Part shown: positions 1 through 9,708 of the stretch, in pieces
Layout: each line of letters starts with the position of its first letter
Position numbering within the stretch: position 1 is the stretch's first letter
DNA from: Nitrospira sp.
GTDB lineage: Bacteria > Nitrospirota > Nitrospiria > Nitrospirales > Nitrospiraceae
DNA: 64,000 nt
Reading direction: 5' to 3'
Assembly (NCBI GenBank): GCA_029194665.1
Contig: JARFXO010000001.1
Span: 906,484 to 970,483, forward strand
Notes under the pieces: model-generated
Database searches by the model: none
Told to the model about the DNA's origin: nothing
What the model saw: the letters and a program-made list of their open reading frames with translations, nothing else
Translations under genes and position numbers: made by a program

Positions 1-51
1 GATAGACTCTTGCGGTTGACAGTGACCCTTGATTTTCTAGGAGAAATCACG

Positions 52-363
52 ATGCAACGACTTGCCTGGTTGCTGCTCTTCTCCCTTATCACCCCAGCCT
101 GCTCAGAGAAGAATCCATACCTAGAAGCTTCACTAAAACCGGCCGAGCTCCAGGGAAAGGAGAAGGGGTGGTTTGAAAAAAACTGGGGTCCTCCGGACGC
201 CAAAGCTTCCCGCTTTTTTGGCGGAGAGACCTGGACCTACTATCGTATCGCCGGAGGACAATCCCGGGCTCCACTCTTCAATTTCTCTCCCAATCAATGT
301 CAGATCACCCTCAAGTTTGAGAAAGATGAGAAACTTTCCGACTATACCTATTCGGGCTGCTGA
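52..363 (+). CDS. Small predicted lipoprotein
   Basis: Encodes about 103 residues of unknown function. The ATG at 52 is preferred over an upstream one at 10 because an AGGAGA ribosome-binding site lies about 7 bases before it and translation then opens directly with a signal sequence: a hydrophobic stretch (LAWLLLFSLI) followed by TPAC, a weak lipobox with Cys17. The mature part is polar, with a central WGPPDAK...GGETWTYY stretch. It resembles SmpA/BamE-type small lipoproteins in layout, but I cannot assign it to that family. Probably a periplasm-facing lipoprotein. Confidence 0.6.
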   Translation: MQRLAWLLLFSLITPACSEKNPYLEASLKPAELQGKEKGWFEKNWGPPDAKASRFFGGETWTYYRIAGGQSRAPLFNFSPNQCQITLKFEKDEKLSDYTYSGC

Positions 364-434
364 TCAACTTAGTTCAAGAGTCTGCCGGCTTTTCCTTCCA
401 AGGCAACGATTTCTTGTAGTTCCAGAATACACCG

Positions 435-707
435 CTAGACGGGGTGCTCGTTCCGAAATCTTACCGCACACTCCTGGCTGCAGAAACAGTACTCCCGTCC
501 GCCGATCGTTTCGATTATTCCAATTCGCTTAGGGACGAATATGTGACAGACCGGATCCTCGATCATCTGGTCTTGTTCTTCGTCTTGGACTCGCGCAGCC
601 GATTTCTCCCGGCCATCTCGAATTGGTGTTTTGAATCCGCGAAACATTTGTCGGAGCAAGAAGTAGAGAACCGTGAGAAGCAAAACGACTAGGATCAATC
701 TATACAT
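435..707 (-). CDS. PP0621-like membrane-anchored Cys-rich small protein
   Basis: Ninety residues. An N-terminal membrane anchor (residues 3-20, LILVVLLLTVLYFLLR) is followed by a charged linker. A compact C-terminal domain carries DPVCHIFVP and YCFCSQEC, so Cys53 and the later Cys cluster could bind a metal. The DPVC...FCSxxC layout is typical of the small PP0621/YHS-TRASH-like proteins found widely in proteobacteria and Nitrospirota. Function unknown; a metal-sensing or metal-handling role is inferred from the cysteines only. Stands alone between two plus-strand small genes. Confidence 0.6.
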   Translation of the reverse strand: MYRLILVVLLLTVLYFLLRQMFRGFKTPIRDGREKSAARVQDEEQDQMIEDPVCHIFVPKRIGIIETIGGREYCFCSQECAVRFRNEHPV

Positions 708-913
708 AGTGGTCTATCGAATTAGGCGCCACAATCCTATGAAAGCTGTGGGGGCCTGTCAAGATAACTACCAGCAGGTAATCGTGAAAAACTACTGGGG
801 AAGACACGCGCAAACGACCTATGTTCATAGGTCCGATTGGAGCTCTTGCTAGTGCCGTTCAGTACTTCAGGGGGATTGGCTTACCCTATGCTCTGGTGCT
901 AAACTGCCCTACC

Positions 914-1066
914 ATGAAAACCTGCGATAAATGTCATGGGGCGATGCTACCAGAACGAGCAGTGGATTTGGACGCTGGACTGGCGATCACGGTCTTTGCC
1001 TGTTTGAATTGTGGTCGTCGGAAGGCAGCTGATCAGGAACCTCGTCCAATCACGGCTCGACATTAA
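914..1066 (+). CDS. Small zinc-ribbon protein
   Basis: Fifty residues starting MKTCDKCHGAML. Two CxxC knuckles (Cys4/Cys7 and CLNCGRR near residue 36) form a likely zinc ribbon around a short hydrophobic beta core. The ATG at 914 is chosen because the in-frame upstream extension from 821 has no zinc-ribbon character. Such orphan zinc ribbons are common in this kind of genome; binding partner and role unknown. Confidence 0.5.
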   Translation: MKTCDKCHGAMLPERAVDLDAGLAITVFACLNCGRRKAADQEPRPITARH

Positions 1067-1453
1067 TCCTCGGTCCCACCGTCGAACCTCAAGTCACCAC
1101 CTTCTGATAACACAGAAGGACGGGGCGGTATATCTCGGTCCTTTACAGGCCAACCTGGCGTCATGGTGCACTCTTTTCAGATACACCGCCACCCGGAGAG
1201 CACCATTGACTGCCATGCGGATTACAACGCCGCTGACAGAAATCCTCGTAGGGCTTGAATACTTACACACAATTTTTCCGCACACCCGTCACTCGCATCG
1301 AGCACAACAGGACCGTGGAGTCGCATTTTCAGCTAGCTGCACGTTGCACATGAGTCAGTGAATGGAACACGGCGCAAGTACTTACTCGGATATTCCGTGA
1401 AGAGAAAGACAAAACCGGCTGCTTAGCGATGTTGTCAAGCGATGAAAGCGGAA
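1067..1453. other. Intergenic region, no supported gene
   Basis: About 390 bases between the zinc-ribbon gene and the end of the dapB operon. Open frames on both strands lack plausible start sites, domain signals or residue composition of real proteins. I see no clear terminator for the dapB operon here. Confidence 0.5.
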
Positions 1454-2257
1454 TCAACGAAGATTTAAAACATCCATCATATCGTATAAGCCGGCCGGCT
1501 GGCGGACGACCCATCGCGCGGCTCGTAGGGCTCCACGGGCGAACGTATCGCGGCTGCTGGCCCGGTGGGTGACCTCGATTCGTTCTCCCATACCGCCGAA
1601 CAGAATCGTGTGATCGCCGACGATATCGCCGGCGCGAACGGTTTGTATTCCGATCTCCCCCTTGGTTCGCTCACCGATCAATCCCTTGCGGGCATAGACT
1701 CCGACCTGGTTCAAGTCTCGGCCGACCGACCGGGCAAGAACCTCGGCAATTTTGAGGGCCGTGCCGCTTGGAGCGTCCTTCTTTAGTCTGTGATGAGCTT
1801 CAATGACCTCAATGTCGTAATCGTCCCCAAGTGTTCTGGCCATCTCGCCGATGACTTTGCAGATCAGGTTGATTCCGACACTCATGTTCGGAGAGAAGAC
1901 GCAGGGAATCTGCTGGGCCAGTGACCTCAACTCGTCGAGTTGAACAGCCGAAAAGCCGGTAGTCCCGATGACTATGGCCCCTCGATGGTGAGCCACCGTC
2001 CGCATATGCTCAAGCGTCGCCTCGGGAGCGGAAAAATCGATCACAACTTCCCCTCGCTCCATCAGAACGGAGAGGTCTTCCGTGATGAGAAGGCCTGCAC
2101 GACCCGATCCAGCACTTTCGCCCGCATCCATTCCCAACGCAGGATGATCTTTCCCTTCTAAGGCACCAGCCAGGGTCAACGCAGTAGAATCTCGGATCAA
2201 TGACACCAGTCGACAGCCCATTCGGCCGGCTGCACCCGCTACAATGACCTTGATCAT
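1454..2257 (-). CDS. dapB: 4-hydroxy-tetrahydrodipicolinate reductase
   Basis: NAD(P)H-dependent reduction of hydroxytetrahydrodipicolinate to tetrahydrodipicolinate in lysine/DAP synthesis, cytoplasmic. 267 residues, the usual DapB length. The N-terminal Rossmann motif GAAGRMG is at residues 8-14. The signature EAHHRLKKDAPSGTA begins at Glu153 and holds the catalytic His pair (155-156), Lys160 and the substrate-binding GT pair. Last gene of the minus-strand arg-lys operon, 28 bases after dapA. Nothing is missing. Confidence 0.95.
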   Translation of the reverse strand: MIKVIVAGAAGRMGCRLVSLIRDSTALTLAGALEGKDHPALGMDAGESAGSGRAGLLITEDLSVLMERGEVVIDFSAPEATLEHMRTVAHHRGAIVIGTTGFSAVQLDELRSLAQQIPCVFSPNMSVGINLICKVIGEMARTLGDDYDIEVIEAHHRLKKDAPSGTALKIAEVLARSVGRDLNQVGVYARKGLIGERTKGEIGIQTVRAGDIVGDHTILFGGMGERIEVTHRASSRDTFARGALRAARWVVRQPAGLYDMMDVLNLR

Positions 2258-2285
2258 CTTGTCATAGACCTAGATATTGCTTGAG

Positions 2286-3170
2286 TCAGATCAACGCCGC
2301 ATCCTTGAGCACGCGAATCAATTTCTCGCGTGTGTCCTGGGCCATCGGGCAGAGCGGCAAGCGTAATTCAGGATCAATCTTCCGCATGAGTCCTAACGCT
2401 TCTTTGACCGGAATGGGGTTGGTTTCATAGAACAATGCCGCGAAGAGGGGGGAAAGTTTAAAATGAATCCCTCGTGCTTCGTCGATCCTTCCCTCGGTGA
2501 AGCTTTTCACAAGGCCGGCCATTTCCGACGGCATGATATTAGCCGTTACGGTAATCACACCTTTCCCGCCGACCGCCATCATCGGTAACGTGAGGGAGTC
2601 GTCGCCGGCCAACAGAGTGAGGCGATCACCGCACATCTGCACGATATCTGAGGCCTGTTGAACAGAGCCACTCCCTTCCTTGACTCCGACGATCGTGTTA
2701 ATGGCAGAAAGCCGGCCGATCGTTGAAGGCAACATGTTGACTCCAGTGCGACCGGGGATGTTGTACAGGACTAAGGGCAGATCGACGGCCTCCGCAACCG
2801 CCTTATAGTGTCGATAGAGTCCTTCCTGTGTCGGTTTATTGTAGTAGGGGGTAATGAGCAAGGCAGCATCGGCCCCAGCCTGCTTCGCGTGTTTCGTGAG
2901 CATGATGGCTTCATCCGTGCTGTTCGAACCGGTTCCCGCAATAACCGGTACTCGCCGACGGACTACCTCGACGGTCAATTCGATCACCCGATTATGCTCG
3001 TCATGAGAAAGCGTGGCCGATTCACCGGTGGTTCCACATGGCACGATACCGTTGGTGCCGTTGGCGATCTGCCATTCGATCAACTCGGCCAAAGCAGGCT
3101 CGTCAATTTTGCCCTGTCGGAACGGTGTGACAATAGCAACAAGCGATCCGTCGAACATACTCCCTCTCAT
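2286..3170 (-). CDS. dapA: 4-hydroxy-tetrahydrodipicolinate synthase
   Basis: Condenses pyruvate with aspartate semialdehyde, the first committed step to DAP and lysine. 294 residues from the ATG that overlaps the lysA stop as ATGA; an alternative ATG at 3158 would give the more usual start MFDGSLVAIVTPF (290 residues). The TIM-barrel motifs are intact: GTTGES at 46-51, Tyr136 (LYNIPGRTG) and the Schiff-base Lys164 in GVKEGSG. Translationally coupled to lysA. Confidence 0.95.
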   Translation of the reverse strand: MRGSMFDGSLVAIVTPFRQGKIDEPALAELIEWQIANGTNGIVPCGTTGESATLSHDEHNRVIELTVEVVRRRVPVIAGTGSNSTDEAIMLTKHAKQAGADAALLITPYYNKPTQEGLYRHYKAVAEAVDLPLVLYNIPGRTGVNMLPSTIGRLSAINTIVGVKEGSGSVQQASDIVQMCGDRLTLLAGDDSLTLPMMAVGGKGVITVTANIMPSEMAGLVKSFTEGRIDEARGIHFKLSPLFAALFYETNPIPVKEALGLMRKIDPELRLPLCPMAQDTREKLIRVLKDAALI

Positions 3171-4438
3171 TCCGTTTCGTTGAGAAACGACGGGATTCTC
3201 TCGCCACGTACGAGGTCGTCGTAAGTCTCTCGATCACGAATGACGTGAAACTCTCCGCCCTTGACGAGCACTTCCGGTACCCGAGGCCGAGAGTTGTAAT
3301 TCGATGCCATCACAAAGCCGTATGCCCCGGCGCTCATGACTGCTAACAGATCACCGGGTTTGACGCTTGGCAACGATCGATCCTTGGCCAGAAAATCCCC
3401 TGATTCACAGACAGGCCCGACGATGTCCACCGTCTGTTTAGTCCTACGGATCGCTTCCTCATTCACAGGACGAATTTCGTGGTAGGCGCCGTACAAGCTC
3501 GGCCGAATCAAATCGTTCATGGCGGCATCGACGATGACGAAGTGCTTGGTTTCTCCGGCCTTTTCATACAGCGCCTTTGTTACCAAGATGCCGGCGTTGC
3601 CGACGATAACACGGCCAGGCTCCATCACCAGCGTCAGCCCCAGATCCTTGACGAGCGGCGAAACGGCGTCAGCCAGATCCTGAGGCAAAGGCGGCTTTTC
3701 CTCGGAATACGTGATGCCGAGTCCGCCTCCGATGTTCAGGTAGCGGATGTTGATTCCCTGTCTCTTCAGCGTATCGATGAGCGCCACGACCTTCTTCAGC
3801 GAATCGACAAACGGTGTCACGTCCGTCAACTGCGAGCCGATGTGGGCATGGACGCCCACAACGTCGGTATGGCTCAGAGAAGACGCCATTTTGTATTCTT
3901 CCAGCGCGCGATCCGAGGCGATGCCGAACTTGCTTTTCTTCATCCCTGTAGAGATGTACGGATGTGTTTTCGGATCCACGTCCGGATTGATCCGCAATGC
4001 GATCCGCGCTCTTTTACCGACCGAAGCCGCCACCTCGTTGATCGCATGGATCTCGGCCGACGACTCGACATTAAACATAAGGACGTCGGCCTTCAACGCG
4101 TCGCGGATTTCCTCCGGCGATTTACCGACGCCGGCAAACACGATTTTGGAAGACGGCACGCCGGCTTTGAGCGCTCGGAACAGCTCGCCGCCCGACACGA
4201 TGTCCGCGCCGCTGCCTTCCTTTGCCATCATGCGAAGAATGGCCAGATTGGAATTGGCTTTCATCGCAAACGCGATGATATGCGGGATATTCTTGAATGC
4301 GCTGTCGTAGGCGTGGAAATGCCGGACCAGTGTCGCATGGCTATAGATATAACAGGGAGTGCCGAGCTCCTTCGCCACACGGCTGACCGGTACCTGTTCA
4401 CAGTACATTTCACCGTGGTGATACTCGAAGCTATGCAT
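3167..4438 (-). CDS. lysA: Diaminopimelate decarboxylase
   Basis: PLP-dependent decarboxylation of meso-DAP to lysine, the last step of the pathway. 423 residues. The PLP lysine is Lys60 in AFAMKANSN. GGGLG (NIGGGLGITY) and MEPGR bind the cofactor phosphate, and CESGDFLAKDR supplies the active-site Cys contributed across the dimer. The ATG follows the small lipoprotein gene by 46 bases, and the stop overlaps the dapA start (ATGA). Confidence 0.96.
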   Translation of the reverse strand: MHSFEYHHGEMYCEQVPVSRVAKELGTPCYIYSHATLVRHFHAYDSAFKNIPHIIAFAMKANSNLAILRMMAKEGSGADIVSGGELFRALKAGVPSSKIVFAGVGKSPEEIRDALKADVLMFNVESSAEIHAINEVAASVGKRARIALRINPDVDPKTHPYISTGMKKSKFGIASDRALEEYKMASSLSHTDVVGVHAHIGSQLTDVTPFVDSLKKVVALIDTLKRQGINIRYLNIGGGLGITYSEEKPPLPQDLADAVSPLVKDLGLTLVMEPGRVIVGNAGILVTKALYEKAGETKHFVIVDAAMNDLIRPSLYGAYHEIRPVNEEAIRRTKQTVDIVGPVCESGDFLAKDRSLPSVKPGDLLAVMSAGAYGFVMASNYNSRPRVPEVLVKGGEFHVIRDRETYDDLVRGERIPSFLNETE

Positions 4439-4484
4439 TGCGTGGTTCCTTGTATTAAACCGAGTACATCAGGCCCAAGACCTT

Positions 4485-4712
4485 TTACCGTATTCCCACA
4501 GGCTGCGGTGGAGACAGATCGATGTCCTGGTTTCCCAGAGCAGGATCCTGTTCAGCCGATTCTGTCGCTTGCCGCTCTGCCTCAAGGGCATGTTGTCTTT
4601 TCTGCTTCTCGATCGTGGGCGTCACTCCGACTAATTCCGGGGGGACCGGTGCACCAGCCACTCCACAAGAAATCAAGAGCCCTGCCGATACAAGAATAAC
4701 AACAGCTTTCAT
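4485..4712 (-). CDS. lptM: LptM/YifL-like small lipoprotein
   Basis: 75 residues with a signal peptide ending LLISC (Cys16 lipobox) followed by GVAGAPVPPE. This matches the short conserved C-G-x-x-G-P-P-x-P-E pattern of LptM, the lipoprotein that helps assembly of the LptDE LPS translocon in Enterobacteria. The rest is a charged, Gln/Glu-rich tail. In many proteobacteria this gene lies directly before lysA, as it does here, which supports the call. Its start overlaps the argH stop by four bases (ATGA). The LptM function itself is inferred. Confidence 0.65.
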   Translation of the reverse strand: MKAVVILVSAGLLISCGVAGAPVPPELVGVTPTIEKQKRQHALEAERQATESAEQDPALGNQDIDLSPPQPVGIR

Positions 4713-6121
4713 GACAGTGACCTTTCGAGGTCTTTAATTCGCCGCTCAACTCGTTCCCGCGCTGTCGCCCCGATTTGTCCCTTGTGATCGATTGCCGCTA
4801 CGGGAGTCAACCAAGAAAACACGCTCTTGTCGATCCGTTCACAAAATACCCGAAGTTCCTCAAGTGACAAATCCGTGACGTCACGCCCTTGATCGAGCGC
4901 GGCCCGGACGATTCGTCCAGTGATCCCATGAGCTTCTCGAAAAGGCACGCCTCGCATGACCAAGTAGTCGGCCAGTTCCGTGGCCAGCAGTCCTCCTCCC
5001 TGCAACGCCCGCTTCATGGTCTCTCCGCTGACCTTCAGTCGGCGCATTAATTCCGTCATCACTTGGAGAGATGCCGTTACCGTATCAAGGGCATCGAAGA
5101 GGGCAGCCTTGTCTTCTTGCAAATCCCGATTATAACTCAACGGCAGAGCCTTGAGCAGGGTCAGCAGATTGACGAGGTGACCGTATACGCGTCCGGTTTT
5201 TCCTCGGACCAGTTCGGGGACGTCGGGGTTCTTTTTCTGCGGCATCATGCTGCTTCCGGTACAGAATGCGTCCGGCAGATCGACGAAGCGAAATTCTTGC
5301 GATGCCCATACGATCAACTCCTCGCTCAGCCGTGACAAATGCATCATCACAATTGAGAGGGCCGATGCCGTTTCAATCATGAAATCGCGGTCGGAAACCG
5401 CATCCATGCTGTTCTGAGTGATGGCAGGAAACCCCAGCAGTTCAGCCGTGTATCGTCGGTTCACCGGGTAGTTCGTACCGGCCAAGGCACCGGACCCGAG
5501 CGGCATGACATTGAGTCGGCCTCTTGCATCACGGAGTCGGCCCTTGTCCCGTTCGAACATCTCCACGTACGCCAGCAAGTGATGCGCAAACAGAACCGGC
5601 TGAGCCCGTTGCAGGTGGGTATACCCGGGCATTATCAGTGAGCGGTTTGCACCGGCCTTTGCAACCAGCACGCGTTGAAATCCGGCCAATCGCTCATTCA
5701 GCTCGTCCAGCCGAGTACGCAAATACAGCCGAATATCCAGGGCCACTTGATCATTCCGGCTACGGCCCGTGTGCAATTTGCCCCCCAGCGGGCCGATCAT
5801 TTCGGTCAATCGCCGCTCGATGGCCATGTGTATGTCTTCGTCTTGAGATGAGAAGACGAATTGTCCGCGATCGAACTCGCGTTTGACTGATTCCAACCCA
5901 CGGACGATGGCGCGCGTTTCCGCCCGCGTGAGGATCCGAGCCTTTTCGAGTGTCTTACAATGGCCGATGCTCCCGGCGATATCCTCGCCATACAGACGAC
6001 TGTCGATCGTCACGGACTTGGTAAACGCTTCGACCAATGGATCGGTCTGCTCTCGAAACCGGCCGGCCCAGGCCTTCCCTCCGCTGCCGGCCGACTTCGG
6101 ATGGTGCCTCCGCCTGGCCAT
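4709..6121 (-). CDS. argH: Argininosuccinate lyase
   Basis: Cleaves argininosuccinate to arginine and fumarate, the final arginine step. 470 residues of the aspartase/fumarase fold. Conserved segments are HTGRSRNDQ (117-125), the catalytic His in GYTHLQRAQP (His169) and the flexible signature loop GSSMMPQKKNPD (289-300) with its catalytic Ser. A basic N-terminal extension (ARRRHHPKS) is slightly longer than usual. The start shares one base with the argG stop (TGATG). Confidence 0.96.
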   Translation of the reverse strand: MARRRHHPKSAGSGGKAWAGRFREQTDPLVEAFTKSVTIDSRLYGEDIAGSIGHCKTLEKARILTRAETRAIVRGLESVKREFDRGQFVFSSQDEDIHMAIERRLTEMIGPLGGKLHTGRSRNDQVALDIRLYLRTRLDELNERLAGFQRVLVAKAGANRSLIMPGYTHLQRAQPVLFAHHLLAYVEMFERDKGRLRDARGRLNVMPLGSGALAGTNYPVNRRYTAELLGFPAITQNSMDAVSDRDFMIETASALSIVMMHLSRLSEELIVWASQEFRFVDLPDAFCTGSSMMPQKKNPDVPELVRGKTGRVYGHLVNLLTLLKALPLSYNRDLQEDKAALFDALDTVTASLQVMTELMRRLKVSGETMKRALQGGGLLATELADYLVMRGVPFREAHGITGRIVRAALDQGRDVTDLSLEELRVFCERIDKSVFSWLTPVAAIDHKGQIGATARERVERRIKDLERSLS

Positions 6122-7335
6122 CAGGACGAGGCTTTCCTTCTCTGCGCGCGAATCTTCAGTCGCAATGCGTTCAATCGGATGAACCCTTCCGCATCCTTCT
6201 GGTTATACACGTCATCTTCCTCGAACGTCGCGATGTCGAGGCGATAGAGGGACTGTTTGGATTTACGTCCGGCCAGCGTACAGCTTCCCTTGTAGAGTTT
6301 GACTCGTGCGACGCCGCTGACGTCCTTCTGTGCGTCATCGATCGCAGTTTGTATCATTTCGCGCTCAGGGCTGAACCAATAGCCGTTGTAGATCAGGCCT
6401 GCAAATCGTGGGATCAAGCTGTCCCGGAAGTGGAGGACTTCGCGGTCCATCGTCAAGGATTCGAGTCCGCGATGCGCCACGTGCAAAATCGTTCCTCCCG
6501 GCGTTTCATACACCCCACGCGACTTCATCCCGACGTAGCGGTTTTCCACCAGGTCGACTCGGCCGATTCCGTGTGCACCGCCCAATTTGTTGAGCTGAGC
6601 TAGTAAGGCCGCGGGGCTCATCTTCCTGCCGTCGACCGCGACGGGGTTGCCCGCCTGATACTCGATTTCGACTTCCTGCGGTTTATCCGGTGCCTTTTCC
6701 GGTGAGACGGTCATCTGGAATATTTCATCCGGCGGCGATTCCCAGGGGTCCTCAAGAATGCCGCCTTCGTAGCTGATGTGAAACAGATTTGGGTCCGTGC
6801 TGTAGGGCTTGGCTTTGGTCGCGGTCACAGGAATGCCGTGGCGATCGGCATACTCAATCAGTTCGCGCCGAGAACGCATGGTCCATTCCCGCCAAGGCGC
6901 GATGATCTTCAAGTGAGGTGCGAGCGCCATGTAGGTCAGCTCGAAACGTACCTGATCGTTACCCTTCCCCGTGGCGCCGTGAGACACCGCTTCGGCGCCC
7001 TCTTTGATCGCGATTTCAGCCTGTCGGCGAGCGATCAGCGGGCGAGCGATCGATGTCCCAAGGAGGTAGCAGCCCTCATACATCGCATTCCCTCGCAACA
7101 TCGGGAACACATAGTCTTTCACGAAGGTTTCCCGAAGATCCTCGACATAGACCTTCTTGACGCCGAGCGTTTGGGCCTTGGTCTTGACCGCCTTCAGATC
7201 TTCCCCCTGGCCAAGGTCGGCGCAAAATGCGATGATCTCGGCTTGATAGGTTTCCTGCAACCATTTGAGGATGACGGATGTATCCAGTCCGCCGGAATAG
7301 GCCAGGACGATTTTCTTGATCGGTTTTGGTTTCAT
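6121..7335 (-). CDS. argG: Argininosuccinate synthase
   Basis: ATP-dependent joining of citrulline and aspartate. 404 residues from the ATG at 7335. A longer in-frame reading from 7605 adds 90 Arg/Pro-rich residues that lie over the end of argF in another frame and do not resemble ArgG, so it is rejected. The PP-loop AYSGGLDTS is at residues 10-18, and [10 protein letters not shown] and other family segments follow. Eight bases separate it from argF, and its stop overlaps the argH start. Confidence 0.96.
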   Translation of the reverse strand: MKPKPIKKIVLAYSGGLDTSVILKWLQETYQAEIIAFCADLGQGEDLKAVKTKAQTLGVKKVYVEDLRETFVKDYVFPMLRGNAMYEGCYLLGTSIARPLIARRQAEIAIKEGAEAVSHGATGKGNDQVRFELTYMALAPHLKIIAPWREWTMRSRRELIEYADRHGIPVTATKAKPYSTDPNLFHISYEGGILEDPWESPPDEIFQMTVSPEKAPDKPQEVEIEYQAGNPVAVDGRKMSPAALLAQLNKLGGAHGIGRVDLVENRYVGMKSRGVYETPGGTILHVAHRGLESLTMDREVLHFRDSLIPRFAGLIYNGYWFSPEREMIQTAIDDAQKDVSGVARVKLYKGSCTLAGRKSKQSLYRLDIATFEEDDVYNQKDAEGFIRLNALRLKIRAQRRKASS

Positions 7336-7343
7336 GATGGAAG

Positions 7344-8321
7344 CTATCTGGTATGTTTCTTCCGGCTGAGCAGCTGGGTCAGAATCGCCTTTTGCATGTG
7401 GAGGCGATTTTCCGCCTGATCGATGACGACGGACTGTGCGCCGTCCAGCACTTCCGCCGTAATCTCTTCTCCTCGATGAGCCGGCAAACAATGCATGACG
7501 ATGGCGTCGGATTTCGCCCGTTGGAGCAGCCGTTTGTTCAGCTGGTAGGGAGCGAGCGTTCGTAATCGTCGAGCCTGCTCCCGCTCGCGTCCCATGCTGA
7601 TCCACACGTCGGTATACACCACATCCGCCTCTTTCACGGCGACCAGGGGATTCTCAAACACTTCGATGGAGGTGCCGGTGGTTTGGCCTTCCATTCGGGC
7701 ACGGTCGATCACCCGCTGATCCGGCTGATAGCCGGACGGACAGCCGATCACGACGCGCAGGCCCACCTTCGTTCCCGCTTCGATGAGCGAGTTGGCCACG
7801 TTGTTTCCATCGCCGATATACGCGAGGCTGAGTCCTTTGAGCCGGCCCTTGATCTCCTGAATCGTCATCAAATCGGACAAGGCCTGACAAGGATGGCTAT
7901 GGTCGGTCAGCCCGTTGATCACCGGCATCGTGGCTTCTGCCGCCCATTCTTCGACGATGGAATGGTCATAGGTTCGGATCACGATCCCGTCCAGGTAGCG
8001 AGACAGGACGCGCGCCGTGTCCGAGACCGTCTCACCGCGCGAGAGTTGGATGTCGCTCATGGGAAGGACCAGTGCATGGCCGCCGAGTTGGTTCATCCCT
8101 GCCTCGAACGACACGCGGGTCCTTGTCGACGGCTTTTGAAACAGCAGCCCTAAGGTCTTCCCGTGCAGCAACCGATGTGGAGTGCCCTGGCGCTGCTTCT
8201 TCTTCAGAGAGGTCGCCAAACGCAGCAAGTCGAATACCTGTTGCCTCGGCATCGTCGCGACGTCGAGCAGGTCCTTGGCATAGCCCCCGCCGTTGATTTT
8301 TTGTCGGGCTGGCACGGCCAT
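7344..8321 (-). CDS. argF: Ornithine carbamoyltransferase
   Basis: Transfers carbamoyl from carbamoyl phosphate to ornithine, giving citrulline. 325 residues. The carbamoyl-phosphate site STRTR is at 65-69, HPCQ at 143-146, and the ornithine-binding DVWISMG and HCLPAHR (Cys278) are all present. The Asp-Val-Trp-x-Ser-Met-Gly motif separates it from aspartate carbamoyltransferase. Start and argD stop share one base (TGATG), so the two are probably translationally coupled. Confidence 0.95.
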   Translation of the reverse strand: MAVPARQKINGGGYAKDLLDVATMPRQQVFDLLRLATSLKKKQRQGTPHRLLHGKTLGLLFQKPSTRTRVSFEAGMNQLGGHALVLPMSDIQLSRGETVSDTARVLSRYLDGIVIRTYDHSIVEEWAAEATMPVINGLTDHSHPCQALSDLMTIQEIKGRLKGLSLAYIGDGNNVANSLIEAGTKVGLRVVIGCPSGYQPDQRVIDRARMEGQTTGTSIEVFENPLVAVKEADVVYTDVWISMGREREQARRLRTLAPYQLNKRLLQRAKSDAIVMHCLPAHRGEEITAEVLDGAQSVVIDQAENRLHMQKAILTQLLSRKKHTR

Positions 8322-9538
8322 CAGTGAGGTGACTCTTTTCCCGCCGTTGTGCGCTGGTTGAGCAGGATGTCGAGGAGTTCGACGAGCTTATCCACTTCAG
8401 GCTGTGTGATCACCAAGGGCGGCACAAAGCGCAGCACCCGCTCGGTTGCGGCATTGATCAGCAGGCCGCGGGCAAGCGCATCGGCCACCACTGCCCGCGC
8501 GTCGGCCTCCAACTCCATGCCTTGCAAGAGACCAAGGCCTCGCACTTCCTTCACGATGCGATGACGGTCTTTGCAATCGGCCAACCCTTTTGCCAGGTAC
8601 TCGCCCATGCGTCGCGCTTGGTCCAGCACCTTTCCTTCAAGCAGCACCCGGCACACGGCCAGCGCCGCGGCACAGGCCAAGGGGTTCCCGCCGAACGTCG
8701 ACGCATGAGAGCCGGGAGTAAATGCTGCGGCCACCGAGTCTTTTGCCAGACAGGCTCCGATCGGCACTCCGCCCGCGAGACCTTTTGCGAGGGTCATGAT
8801 ATCGGGTATCACGCCGAGTTGTTCATGGGCGAAGAAGGTACCGGTTCTCCCCATGCCTGTCTGAATTTCATCGAGGATGAGCAAGATGTCCCGTTGCGTA
8901 CAGAGGTCACGCAGCTTTCTCAGATAATCCCGGTCGGCCACATACACGCCGCCTTCCGCCTGAATCGGTTCCAGCATGATCGCCGCGGTCTTCTCACTAA
9001 CCATGGACTCGATCGCGCCGAAATCATTGAACGGTGCGTAAGCAAATCCCGGCATCAGCGGTTCAAAACCCTTCTGTACCTTCTCCTGTCCCGTGGCGGT
9101 GAGCGTGGCCAGCGTGCGGCCATGGAATGAATTCTTCATCGTGATGACTTCAAAGCGGTCGGGCCCATGCCGTTCATGCCCATACCGCCTCGCCAGTTTA
9201 ATCGCCGCCTCGTTGGCCTCCGCCCCACTGTTGCAGAAGAACACACGGTCGGCAAACGAATGATCTATCAACATTTTCGCCAATGTCACTTGAGGCTCAG
9301 TGTAGTAGAGGTTCGAGGTATGAATCAGTTGCACAGCTTGGCGTTGGATGGCCTGAACCAGGTCAGGATGACCATGTCCCAACACATTGACAGCGATCCC
9401 ACCGACAAAATCGATGTACTCTCGCCCCTCCAGATCGTAGATCTTTGCACCACGGCCTCGTACAATCGTGATCGGCTGGCGATTATAGGTCTGCATGAGA
9501 TATTTGTCGGCATCGTCTCTCAGGTTTTGGCTCGGCAT
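8321..9538 (-). CDS. argD: Acetylornithine aminotransferase
   Basis: PLP enzyme that forms N-acetylornithine; many family members also act on succinyl-DAP. 405 residues of class III aminotransferase type. Visible motifs are FCNSGAEANEAAIKLAR, the cofactor-binding SFHGRT, the Asp in LILDEIQTGMGRTG and the Schiff-base Lys252 (TLAKGLAGGVPIG). First gene of the minus-strand operon, with AAGGGA about nine bases before the ATG. The operon's promoter should lie in the 170 bases shared with the divergent DUF2628 gene. Confidence 0.93.
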   Translation of the reverse strand: MPSQNLRDDADKYLMQTYNRQPITIVRGRGAKIYDLEGREYIDFVGGIAVNVLGHGHPDLVQAIQRQAVQLIHTSNLYYTEPQVTLAKMLIDHSFADRVFFCNSGAEANEAAIKLARRYGHERHGPDRFEVITMKNSFHGRTLATLTATGQEKVQKGFEPLMPGFAYAPFNDFGAIESMVSEKTAAIMLEPIQAEGGVYVADRDYLRKLRDLCTQRDILLILDEIQTGMGRTGTFFAHEQLGVIPDIMTLAKGLAGGVPIGACLAKDSVAAAFTPGSHASTFGGNPLACAAALAVCRVLLEGKVLDQARRMGEYLAKGLADCKDRHRIVKEVRGLGLLQGMELEADARAVVADALARGLLINAATERVLRFVPPLVITQPEVDKLVELLDILLNQRTTAGKESPH

Positions 9539-9708
9539 GACAGCGTATCCCTTGAGAAATAAAGGAAAGCTAGCACAGGGGCAGTGGGAAGAGCAATAAG
9601 TGGAGCGGCGGGGGAATCGCCCTCAGGCGAGGCTTGCTCACAGTTCCACGGTCCGTCATCAGCGATAGGACGTATCCTTTCGTTCCGAGTGTGGTAAGCT
9701 GCGTCGCC

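Noticed and set aside
3479-4699. A 406-codon plus-strand reading frame antisense to lysA
   Set aside because: Arg/Gln/Asp/His-rich composition, no domain, and it mirrors a perfectly conserved lysA. It is an antisense shadow.
7336-7605. Ninety-residue N-terminal extension of ArgG
   Set aside because: Overlaps the end of argF in another frame, is unlike any ArgG N-terminus, and the real start [16 protein letters not shown] follows.
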